Made by a program: the position numbers and the translations under genes
Assembly: GCA_002917075.1 (NCBI GenBank)
Contig: NTMA01000031.1
Location: 344,124-408,123, forward strand
Direction of reading: 5' to 3'
Length of the DNA: 64,000 bases
Source: Hawksworthiomyces lignivorus
Lineage: Eukaryota; Ascomycota; Sordariomycetes; Ophiostomatales; Ophiostomataceae
Part shown: piece after piece, positions 21,801 to 31,350 of the stretch
How positions within the stretch are numbered: the first letter of the stretch is position 1
Layout of the letters: every line of letters begins with the position of its first letter
Notes under the pieces: model-generated
What the model saw: the letters and a program-made list of their open reading frames with translations, nothing else
Databases searched by the model: none
Told to the model about the DNA's origin: nothing

Positions 21801-24662
21801 GATGACAAGCCGACCGGGTTTGAGATGGACGAGGTGCCAAAGGATGCAGACCACTGCCAACTGTGGCCTGGAAAGGATTACTCAAACCCTCGCGTTCAAG
21901 ACTTCTTCAGCTTGCGAGAGCCATATAAAGAGATGTACGACCGCACCAAGGTGCCTCGCATGCCTTGGCACGACATAGGCATGCAGATCGTCGGCCAGCC
22001 GGCGCGCGATCTCACGCGTCACTTTGTCCAGCGCTGGAACTATGTGCGGCGGGGCCGCAAACCCACGCGGCCAACCCCCTTCTTACTTCCTCCTCCCGAC
22101 TACCGAAAGGAAGACCTTGAAAGCCTTGGTCTTACCGGCACCTGTGAAGTGCAGATCCTGCGCTCGGCATCAGCCTGGTCTCTCGGTATTACCGATGTGG
22201 AATGCAGCATCCAAACAGCCTACATTAGCATGATCGAAGAGTCCGAACATTTTGTCTACATTGAAAATCAATTTTTCATCACGAGCACGGAAACCTTGAA
22301 TGTCAAGATTGTCAACCGGATCGGCGATGCACTTGTGGAGCGCATTATCCGTGCCCATGAAAACGACGAAGATTGGCGCTGCGTCATCATAATCCCTCTT
22401 ATGCCCGGTTTCCAGAACTCAGTCGCAGACCAGGAAGGCACCAGCGTTCGCCTTATCCTCCAATGCCAGTACCGGAGCATCTGTCGTGGCGAAAACTCCA
22501 TCTTTGGTCGCTTGCGTGCTGCCGGCATTGAGCCAGAGGAGTACATTCAATTCTTCAGTCTACGGCAGTGGGGCAAGATCAACAACAAAACAGTACTCAC
22601 TACGGAGCAGCTTTATATCCACGCCAAAGCTATCGTTGTGGATGATCGTGTTGCTTTGATTGGCTCGGCCAACATCAATGAGCGATCCATGGTGGGCGAT
22701 CGAGACTCCGAGGTGGCCGCTATCGTCCGCGATAGGGATATGATTTCATCCAGCATGGCTGGAAAACCATACCGCGTTGGGAGGTTTGCGCATACTCTGC
22801 GCCTGCGTCTCATGCAAGAGCATCTCGGCTTAGACACTGACGAAATTATGGAAGACGCACGGCGAGAGGCGGAGTTCCAAGCCGAAATGGACAAGGTATA
22901 TGGCGAGGACAATGGCGACGGACAACTTGATGACGATACCGCATCAGTCCTATCCGACGTGTCCTTAAATGGACCGAGTTCATCCAAGGCTCAGCATGAA
23001 AAGCCCGGAACCTCAGCAAATGACGTCGGCGATGCTACGGCGGCAGAGGGCAGTAATCTTCCACCTTATAGACTTCAGCGAGTAAACAGCTTTAACCATA
23101 ATGTGGATCTTGATAACTATGACTCGGATGGGCATTCTTCTCTCAGTTCAAAAGGGCCGCCAGTTTCGCCCAAGGAAGAGGACGGAGAACAAACGATCAG
23201 CAAGCTACAGTCCCAAGATGTGGAAGGCTATGGCGAAGATCATTGGACAGCAGCAAAAAAGAAAGGTATAGATCGGCTCAGAGATTCTACGGTTGTCAAC
23301 GGCCGCGAGGTCTTGGTCAATGGTTCGTTTGGTGAGAGTAGCCGAGGTAGCGAGACGAAGTCCTCACCGGCCAAGCAAGGCTCGCTCCGCCATGCCGCTA
23401 AGAGTGCCAATAGTGAAGCAGCAGCACCGGTGGCAACAGATGCTCTTCCGCCTGTGCCAGATCACGAAGCGATTGTTAAGGGGCAGACCAACTTCCCGCT
23501 CAGCAACGTGTTACCTCCGCTGCCCACTACAGATGACACTGACATCGGAGGTCCGCCGCAGCAAAGCGTCAACCCCCTCGCTGCCGACATCCGACTTGCC
23601 CAGATCACGAAGGATTGCATGCGGGATCCACTAGATCCAACATTCTATGACGAGATCTGGAATCGCGTGGCAGAAAACAATACCAAGATATACCGGCGCG
23701 TTTTCCGCTGTCTCCCAGATTCGGAGGTAACAAATTGGCATGAGTTCCAGGAATTTATTGCGTATGGAGCCCGGTTCCAGGAGAGCATGGAATCCCGCAA
23801 ACGTGGCGACGATTCAGAGGCCGTAAACCGCAACGGTAGCCGGGGAAGCCACTTTGTACGGCATATGGCCGGCGGCGGCGGCGCGGGCATCAGTGTCCCA
23901 GCAGCCAGCGCAATTGAAGTCGCAGCCGCTGCGGGCGAAAAAGTTGTCAGTGCAGTAATTCACCCTCAGCAAATTCACCAGCATGGAGAGAAGAGCGCTA
24001 GCGGCGGCACCGGCGGCGGCCAAGATGCTAGTAGCCCTCCGACAACCGGAGACAGCGGACATTCAATAAACGAAAAGGGGGTGCCAGGTAGTTCTTCGTC
24101 CAAGGCGGAGATGGAGAAAGCAGCGGCTGCCGAAAATGCATTCAAGCATCGGCCTTCGTCGATCTCTGGCTCTGTCACCGCATTTCCAGCCTTGCCGTAT
24201 CCCGTAGACAACGCTAAGGATGTAGCCACAGGCGAGACGCATCTGAAGCCTTCTGAAGAGAACGAGCAAGCCAACGAGAAAGGGAAGAATAGGCGGGCGA
24301 CATTTTCGACCCAGGAGAAGCCTACGCAGCTACGACCGAAGGAAAATGTGAAGTCTGCGGAAGGAAACGCTGGCAGCAATGGGGCCGGAGGCCTAACAAC
24401 CACGACCACCGCCACAACAGTCGCTACGGGAGGTACAACAAACGCTGGCTCAGTCAAGAGACGCAAACGCGCCACTACCCGAGGTAGCCGCCGCGGATTT
24501 CAAGGCAACACAGACGAGTTGCTCTCGAAGGTGGATGCAGAAGAGCTGCTGAAGATGCTGCAGGGCCAACTGGTGCAGTTCCCCTATGACTGGCTGCTAG
24601 TGGAAGAAGGAAATGGCAACTGGCTGTATCAGGTTGACCAAGTCGCGCCGTTGCAAATTTAG
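18807..24662 (+). CDS. SPO14: Phospholipase D (PX-PH-HKD type, Spo14/PLD1-like)
   Basis: Hydrolyses phosphatidylcholine to phosphatidic acid and choline at membranes. Intronless coding sequence of 1951 residues from the first ATG (MPPAVEDG) after an in-frame TAA. Order: disordered Ser/Pro-rich N-terminus (1 to about 400); a PX-like region around WLFTIDLEYGSG...TIREILELHWKYKL (about 490-520); a PH-like region from GKECFLHIQSSKGL to PKFLIISK (about 698-765); HKD motif 1 HHEKICVVDHD (about 966); HKD motif 2 HAKAIVVDD (about 1271) followed by GSANINERSMVGDRDSE. Both HxKxxxxD motifs are intact, so the enzyme should be active. A conserved C-terminal block (CMRDPLDPTFYDEIWNRVAENN) lies at about 1605-1630. 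The last 50 residues, ending NWLYQVDQVAPLQI, match the usual fungal PLD tail, but a low-complexity insert precedes them. The protein is long for the family, mostly because of disordered segments. Confidence 0.96.
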   Translation: MPPAVEDGALPSLNRGAKEASEKPLPIIDKELPPIPENSPEDGKPTRRTNNSTYGSPNGASALVRSRSPLATANQNGTAREAEDYINGGRPHENISPVNGDSVVGAPERNLEAPAHSATDTGKPLSALPPAVPILGNGEADGLAESPPITPGARRRSVQFSRSDVVIEPPAGAAPHSRQNSWDLGNPSKSRAFMSRLKALAAQGGLPTPKAPGSQEVGGSLSATGSPTLGRSRLAQSTTEDGSDGDGDADADAEETADEAVVGNATNRPKKRKRRMYYRPRQEGEASAAGEAATPGGGISTEPNSPLPSSRHLNLLLQRRATMPEAGDHRVGLSEGEGRDHLNRQPGWRRGSSWVGRTEDHDDNDSQPGRALGHVRRMTVFGGGVSDGDAMTPRRPLFSGDRATTYGAQKWRQVKNTLKLLRQKRQDRFDYLKSAELMAELRAGAPAVLMLASMIQRDEHGNKRIPVLLEQVKLHISDSTPVQDGDSERHWLFTIDLEYGSGPSRMRWTIKRTIREILELHWKYKLALRNDKYLHTAPVGARPKQPRFPISAFPYVRGLRGVEIDDEDDGASVHGDEAIDGNGTAGEGTAGEGTATDVEGGRINPRRRKSRMPSLGISRRPSAAAGADGGAASGDGQLQAIDEAAIRRKYVERQQRMLEKYLNEMIHWLIFRADSNRLCRFLELSALGVRLAAEGSYHGKECFLHIQSSKGLDFRRVLTPAKVIERHSRKWFLVRQNYIVCVESPENMNIYDVYLVDPKFLIISKHKRNKQTSNPKNEKAKGKAPVELDLDSIKPHSKHHTLTLLTSERKVKLWARNQHLIGQFEESIVDMLKQTPWHRRNRFDSFAPVRTGVFAQWLVDGRDYMWNVSRAIAMAKDVIYIHDWWLSPELYMRRPACISQKWRLDRLLQRKASEGVKIFVIVYRNVEAAIPIDSEYTKFSLLNLHPNIFVQRSPNQFKKNQFFFAHHEKICVVDHDVAFVGGIDLCFGRWDSPQHSLVDDKPTGFEMDEVPKDADHCQLWPGKDYSNPRVQDFFSLREPYKEMYDRTKVPRMPWHDIGMQIVGQPARDLTRHFVQRWNYVRRGRKPTRPTPFLLPPPDYRKEDLESLGLTGTCEVQILRSASAWSLGITDVECSIQTAYISMIEESEHFVYIENQFFITSTETLNVKIVNRIGDALVERIIRAHENDEDWRCVIIIPLMPGFQNSVADQEGTSVRLILQCQYRSICRGENSIFGRLRAAGIEPEEYIQFFSLRQWGKINNKTVLTTEQLYIHAKAIVVDDRVALIGSANINERSMVGDRDSEVAAIVRDRDMISSSMAGKPYRVGRFAHTLRLRLMQEHLGLDTDEIMEDARREAEFQAEMDKVYGEDNGDGQLDDDTASVLSDVSLNGPSSSKAQHEKPGTSANDVGDATAAEGSNLPPYRLQRVNSFNHNVDLDNYDSDGHSSLSSKGPPVSPKEEDGEQTISKLQSQDVEGYGEDHWTAAKKKGIDRLRDSTVVNGREVLVNGSFGESSRGSETKSSPAKQGSLRHAAKSANSEAAAPVATDALPPVPDHEAIVKGQTNFPLSNVLPPLPTTDDTDIGGPPQQSVNPLAADIRLAQITKDCMRDPLDPTFYDEIWNRVAENNTKIYRRVFRCLPDSEVTNWHEFQEFIAYGARFQESMESRKRGDDSEAVNRNGSRGSHFVRHMAGGGGAGISVPAASAIEVAAAAGEKVVSAVIHPQQIHQHGEKSASGGTGGGQDASSPPTTGDSGHSINEKGVPGSSSSKAEMEKAAAAENAFKHRPSSISGSVTAFPALPYPVDNAKDVATGETHLKPSEENEQANEKGKNRRATFSTQEKPTQLRPKENVKSAEGNAGSNGAGGLTTTTTATTVATGGTTNAGSVKRRKRATTRGSRRGFQGNTDELLSKVDAEELLKMLQGQLVQFPYDWLLVEEGNGNWLYQVDQVAPLQI

Positions 24663-27600
24663 TAAGTGTCTTTTTGTTTTTTTTGTGTGCAGGCCAGATT
24701 GCGCTAGAAGAGAGGGCTTTTTCTTTTGCTAACATGTCATTTTCTTTCTAGCAACTAATGTGGCTCCTCTATTGCATGGTGGACGACTGACTCCAATCAT
24801 GTTATGTGTGTCTCTACATCCGACAAATGAAAGACAGAGACTAAATTACATACCTTTCCTTTGAAAGACGAAAGGTTTACAATGCTTTAGAGGGGGATCC
24901 TGCTATGGATTGATCCAAGCAAGCACTTTACGACTTTTTTTTTCTGGCTCAGAAGAGCAGTCTATATTGTACATGATACTATCTCTTTATTCTTTTTACT
25001 TCACATAACTAAACTGTTGATAATATAACTTTATCTCTTTCTTGTTCTTATAAATCCTTTTCAAGCATTTCCGATTGTGCATTGTTCGAGGAATGGTGTC
25101 AAAACAGCAGCAAATTATCCGACTGCGGGTCGGAACCTATGGCTCTATTCATACGCCTGTAAATACCTCTCAAACCCCCTTTCAAAGCTAAGAGAAACTG
25201 TGTAACATTCGCTCCGTAGTACAGGCCTATGAAAACAAGCCAGCTTTACTCTGCTTGTCCCCTCACTTCTCTCGTCTCTTTCACCGTTTTATTCTTTTTT
25301 TTTTTTTTTTTGCTGTTGTGGAGCCTTCGGCGAAGACGCAAAATCTAAGAGGTCTTCGCATTGCTCTGAGCGCGTGAAGCGGGGAGAGAAAAAAGCAAAA
25401 AGGAAAGAGAAAAGAGGAAAAAGAAAAGAAAAAAGACCGGGTTTTTTAAGAGTAATAGCGGACCAAGTAGCCACCCTTCTGTCAACGAGACGAGCTCAGT
25501 CCTCGAATTTCTTTTTCCGAGTTCTACGCCCACTGTACAAGCCTTTGGCAAAGCCCGCCAGGAAGCTGCCGAAGCCGCACGGGCTATTTCATTTCGTAAG
25601 CTTTACATAAATCACTGTAGTGCGCTAGCAGCAAAAGCCTTGAAAGGAAGACATGCAAATCGCGAAGCTGAAGAGAGAGTTGAGATGAAAGAGCTCTCAG
25701 AAATCCAGCAGGGGAGGGGGGGCATAATACTGGTGGGTCTCCGGGGCTCGCTGAAAGTTGCCGCGAGAAATGCAGAGGACAAAGCTTGGGTCAAATTCGA
25801 TTTAGAACGTACCATCAGAATAAGATTAAAAAAAAAAAAAAAGAAGAGCGTTACGAGTTTCCCTTTTTGTTCAGGTCTTTTTTGTTTTCTCTACTTTTCT
25901 ATTAAACACCCTTTTTTCGCCTATAGAGTCGAGGGCGTCGAGCAACTATGGCTTCCTCATCCAAGACATGAATGATATCGAGAAGATGGACGCGGATGGA
26001 GTATTTGTGTTTCCCTGCTGTGTATTGGAGTAAATCCGTACGGTGGACGTAGGCCGGAAAGGCTCCGCATTCCGGTTAGTCTAAAAATAACCTAGTTAAG
26101 CGCCCGCGCTTTGCCAAAAGCCTCTAGCTGACAAGTGGAGTTCAGGACCCCTATTGGTGACTACGTACAAGAGGGAGGAAAAAAACGGCGATCAACAAAC
26201 AGCCATGCCCATCTTAAGCCTTCTGGGGAGGATTTGTATGTCCGTGAGATCATCGCTAGGCGAGTGCAATTTCGCGATAAACTTCCTGTCCAAGGCGGAA
26301 TACGAAACGCTCAGCTCCTGTTAAAAATAAAGGACAGCATCTGTCGAGAAGGCATCGCAGACTGCAAAATCCCAAAGGCCCGAACGGCCTTCTTGACGTC
26401 TAACAATCCTTCGCAAGAGCTGGCTAGTTTATTTTTATCTTGTGTCTCTTTGTTAGACTAGAGAATCATAGCTTCCTGTTCTATTCCTCTTTCTCGTTTC
26501 CTCTCTTCGCGTGTGTTGGGGGAGATGGCTGACCCTCCGCATGTTATGGGTTGGGAAGACATCTCCATCAGACAGGCCAACCGCGACCTTTCAGCAATGA
26601 ATGGGTCGAAGCTTCCCCGTGTCATTAATTTGTATTTTTGCGCATTGATCGCGTGTTAGACTACATCACTTGTTTTAATCTTAAGAATGCGACCAGAGAA
26701 CGAACCCATATGAGCAGAAAAAAGAGTTAGCGTACTATTTTGGCCTCGTTTCGCTTTCTGCTTTTCTCTGGGGCTTTTCCTTTTGGTTTCTTTAGGTGAT
26801 CGATCTAAAATGCACTATTACGACGGTCACAAATCAGGAGCACTGCTACACGAGGTGCGCGCAATCCGATCTACATTTGTTCGCAGGTTGTGCCGTGTGC
26901 TTTTCTGGCCGGTGCTGTTCCTATTTGGCCCCCTCTCTGCTTGTCAATCCTCCCTCTTCCCCCCCGCCTTGTCTGTGCTTCGATTTTCTATCGCACCACG
27001 TTTGGCTCTTTGCCTGTCCCAACTGCCCTTGCATGAAATACCCGCCGACAAGTTAGGCTGTGCAGCTGCAGGACAGAATGGAGCACAAGGCAAATGGAAC
27101 ACACCCACCAACGAACAACGCGAGAGAAGCTGCAACAGCCAAACGCAACGTGGTTGATTGTGCGGCGAAGTCGGTTTTTCTCGGCCTGTTTAGTAGACAG
27201 ACAAACTAGGGGCTATGCAAAAAGAGATACGGCCCGAAAGAAGACAACAGGAATAAATGGGAGAGACCAAAAAAGGAGCGGAGGTTCATAGTAGGAGGGT
27301 AGAGATGCATTACGGCCAAAAAAAAAAAAAAAAAATCCATATTTGCCGTAGAATAACGTTGGTTTCTGGCCGCCATGTTGGACAGGTTCTCAGACCTCAA
27401 GAGGACGCAGAGTGAGCGGCGCAAGACGAGTCCAAATGTGGAATGCAAGTGGCGCAGAATGATCCTACTTTCTATCCAACAGTCAACACCATGCTAAAAG
27501 CCGCAAAACCAGACCCAATCCAAGTTTTTTTGTCCATGCGACGTACCTTGCAAAGAAGGACGGGTCCGGGCAATCTTTGCCCCATGATCTCAACCACCCT

Positions 27601-30600
27601 CGTCTTGTCATGGGTTCTGGAGTCTGTCACCTCGAAATGCCGGCCAGATACCAAATCCGGACGTCGTCCTACGCGATTGGTACTGTCGGCTCCTACGGTA
27701 TTCGTCTCCCTGTCCCATCTTTTGCTTCTTTGGTTTCCTCCTTCATTTCTCGTGTTTTGCATGTGCATGCAAACAGTAGCCACTTACACGACAACGAAAA
27801 TAATGTCTATTTACAGAAAACAACATGATACCCCGAAAAGAAAGAAAAAAAAAAATTTTTTTAAGAAGAAAGGTTAATAAAAGAGCTCGCTCTGCAGCTT
27901 CGACGCCGCAGCTGAACGTACAACAGAGGATGTGTGGACGAGATGGGAAAGGCTCGGGTCAATTTTGACACATCGTGCTTGAAATAGCCGCGCAGGTGGG
28001 ACCCATGCAGGTCGACCAACAGCCACAGTATATGTGAAGTAAAACGGTGTGGTTGTCTCTGCTCTCTTCTACCGTCGAGGATTTTGCTTTCTGCGAGTAA
28101 CGCGCACACAAACATGCTGCGAAAGTATCTTATCTTACCGTCGGAGCTTACTGTGGGGGCAAGGAGCAAAACCGCAACCCTGCAGTGTGACGAGCGTTTC
28201 CTTAATTTAGCGCGCTGAACACAGCATAATGTCCCTCTGTCTTTCTCACTGTATTTCTTCCAACGGTGTTGGGCTGGCATGTCAGATGCATGCACACATT
28301 CATACTCGGTCATATATACGTAATTTCTTGTAATTTCATAGCCCTGTTTGCTGCAAAAGGGCCAAAGAAGCCAAAGAACCGGCCATCTTTCTTTGTGAGG
28401 TGTCCTTTTGTGTTCTTTTTTGCCTTTTTTGGACCTGATTTACCGAACTTGGAATGAGTGCCACATGCATGCAGGTGCGGCTAAGGCAGGACGAGACAGC
28501 AGCAGCAAGACCAAAATGACAAATATGACGAGAGCCGGTACAAGGTACTGCGCCTCACGAGGAGAGAGAGGAGAGAAGCAGTTTAGTGAACGGAGGCCAA
28601 ATTGGCATCTGCCCTTCCTCTGTTTGTTCACAGAAGATAGGGGGTAGATACCACGCTGTGTGAGCAAAAGAGATGGGCAAGACCCCTAGCAGATCTTGCA
28701 GCCACTATTCAAAATTCCTCAAAACGCTCTAGTAGATAGTCTTCAATAGTCACTATCAGCCTGGCATCCTGTATCTCCTTGTGGCATCCCCCCTTTTCAT
28801 TTCTCGGCCCCTTGTTTTTTTTTTTTTTTTTTTTGTTGCCCCATTGCTTCCAACAACGATATTGTTCTGCTTCCCGAATAATACGGAAACTCACTAGGCT
28901 TCTTTTTTGGGCCTCTTTCTGTTTTAGTCCTCCCCTCACAGGCACCAAATACAACGTTTGGTCGGTGTGAAGGAAAAGAAATTGAAAAAAAAAAAAAAAG
29001 AGAGAGAGAAAGGAGCCGAAGCCACCAACACCGAGGTGTCGTAACAATGGCCGGTATCACACGGAAACTTCAAGGGGGAGAGGGTGAGAGAGGCAGAAAT
29101 GTTGGACTATGCGGCCAAATCGGAGCACACCGGCCAGGCTCTCGAAATCATAACGCCGTATGTTTGGCTCTCGTTTATTTGAGCTTTTCTTGAATGTATA
29201 CGTGTGCCACATCTTGCTCTGCAGTCGGTAGAAACATGCCCCGATTGATGCGCGTCTATGTCTAACAAGAAGCAATTCGCAACTAGATTAGACGCAGAGC
29301 AAATTTATTTGAAAAAACCCCAGGCTGGCCCGCACAACGCCGGCAAGGCTTAGTACGTAGCTGCTGCTCGTCCCTGCGATAATGCCACAGCGGGTGTGCG
29401 TACCCTCCGAAGCATTCAACTGGGTGTGGGTGGTAAAGCAGTGCGGTCCTCGACATCGTCCCATCTTGTTTCTCTCTTTCCACCCCTGGCCACACACACA
29501 CACCCCTCTGCTCCATCTTTGTGCACAAGATTCTCGTTCTCGGGCAACATCTTGGTGGTCACAATGTATGGACACGCGTTCCTTTGCGTGCTCTCGAGAT
29601 TTCCATGAGCTATACTTGCCGTCTTCCTGCTATGCTATAGCTCTCCAATCTTTCGCTTTGTCCTCTCGTCGACCCGCACGCCGCATTCTTACAGCATCTG
29701 GTGTTGGTTGCGTGCATGGCAGCAAGCTTCCAGGAATCCTTCGACCGGTTCACGTTCCTCTGGGGGCCGAGGAGGGGAAAGCAATGAAGAACGGCCGGGG
29801 AGAAACCAGAATTGGCCCATTGCACAAGGATAAGAGACATGACACACTAGAGCAACAATGAAAGACAGCACGAGGCTGTTTATTGTTCTCGGTGTCCTTT
29901 ACCATTGTCTTTTTTTTTTCCACTAACATGAGCTGCATCGCCCTTGTGAGGACCCCCTGTCCCCGTTTTGTCCCCACCACCCAACCCCAAATCTGCGCCG
30001 TGCGAAAGAGGTTCGGCTCCGGCGTTTATCAATGTAACAAAGAAGCACCAAAGGCCCATGCGTGAGAGACAACGGCCCTGGCTTGCCTGGGCTGGCAAGG
30101 CGTGCATGGACAGAGGTGGTACACATGCATTCGCGCATTACACAAACACTGGTGCGAACAGAGACGCTCGCGTGTGGGCTCCATAGGCAAAGCTGTACAG
30201 AACAAAAGAAAAAGAAAAGAAAAGCAAAGCAGATAAATTAACAAGAGGCAAGAAAAGCAGAAAATTAAAGATTAACAAGCCAAAATTCGTTGTGCTGCAG
30301 TTCTTAGACTGTATAGCGTTCTCCGAGGTGGTCTTCGAATCCCCTCCACCCCCAATCTCCCCCCTTCTTTCCTCCGACCTCTGCCCTCCGGCCTCCTTTC
30401 CTTTTTCTCCTATTTTTTTCTTGTCTCTTCTTTTTTTTCCTATACGTGCTATTGCATTTCTTGCAGCCTCTTCTTCTCTCCTCTTTCTTTCACCTCACCA
30501 CGCACACCCCCCCGCGGCTCACCCACAGGCATGAACACAACCTTCATCTCAGAACCCACCTTACAGACTTGTACACTCTCACACCCTCGCTCTCTTCATC

Positions 30601-31350
30601 CAACGTCCATGACGGTTGTTCCAACTCATCCTCTAACAATCATCTTCCATCGGCAGGTTCCACAGGGTTCCGTCTGATCCCTTATTCGTTATTGTACTTT
30701 TTTTTTTTGCCTCCTTTTTGTTGTAGTGTGATAGATTTCATTCCACATAGATGTCTTTCCTAGAATGCCTATTTATTCCACGACTGTCTAGCCTTTTTTT
30801 TTTTTCCACGTTGAGGCCAACTTGTTTGCGTTGCATATCAGACTTCTATTCTATGCTGTCTGCTCTTTACTCTTGCAACTACCTTCTTGAGCTTCGCAGC
30901 AATTCTGCTTTTTTTAGTTCTGGGTTACCTTATCCAGAAGCAGTTCTATTGCCCCTTGCATGCAACTTTTTTTTTATCATATTTTTAATCTGCTTCTATT
31001 TTTTAAACTTCAGGTTGTGCTTCGTGTCATTAAGTTTTGCTGTGTCGTCTATTTTCTGTTGCAACGTCTATTTTTTGCTTGCCCCAGCCTCACTTCTTAC
31101 TTGCATTTTTCCAGCTTCTCGGTTCTTTTTGCATTCTTTTTTTTTTTTACTGCCGGTCCGGCATTACTCTTGTCATCCCACCCCTTTTTCCGTATTTTCT
31201 CACCCCTGACTTTATTTTTATACACAGCTTGCTTTTTTTAATTCTATTCTGTTTCTCTCTGCCAATCTTCACATCGTCTTGCAGCAAACGACCAAGCTTC
31301 TCTCTATCAGAATTGTCATCAGCTTTTCTTTAAAAGTTGCCCTCCTCATC
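24663..31350. other. 6.7 kb gene-free stretch before the C2H2 gene
   Basis: The longest gene-free interval in the window. Every frame on both strands is short (under about 160 codons) and of unlike-protein composition. Homopolymer runs include T17 at 25295-25311, A17 at 27319-27335 and T20 at 28815-28834. From about 30,300 to 31,350 the plus strand is strongly pyrimidine-rich, as in fungal leaders, so much of the right part may be 5' untranslated sequence of the C2H2 gene. No transposon remnants, terminal repeats or RNA genes were recognised. Confidence 0.5.
30300..31350 (+). promoter_or_regulatory. Long CT-rich leader of the C2H2 gene
   Basis: About 1 kb of plus strand dominated by T and C, with many TTTTTT and CTTC words, ends directly at the ATG at 31351. 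Such tracts mark core promoters and leaders in filamentous fungi. Extent and transcription start are inferred. Confidence 0.4.

Noticed and set aside
27861..28313. 150-codon minus-strand frame in the same interval
   Set aside because: Random composition and no domain. Overlapped by other equally long frames.
29382..29861. 159-codon plus-strand frame in the 6.7 kb gene-free interval
   Set aside because: Rich in Cys, His, Trp and Pro in a pattern of chance frames. No extension by splicing joins it to a protein-like segment.
30328..30350. tRNA T-loop-like word (GGTCTTCGAATCCCC)
   Set aside because: No matching acceptor stem, D-loop or anticodon arm could be built in the 80 bases on either side.
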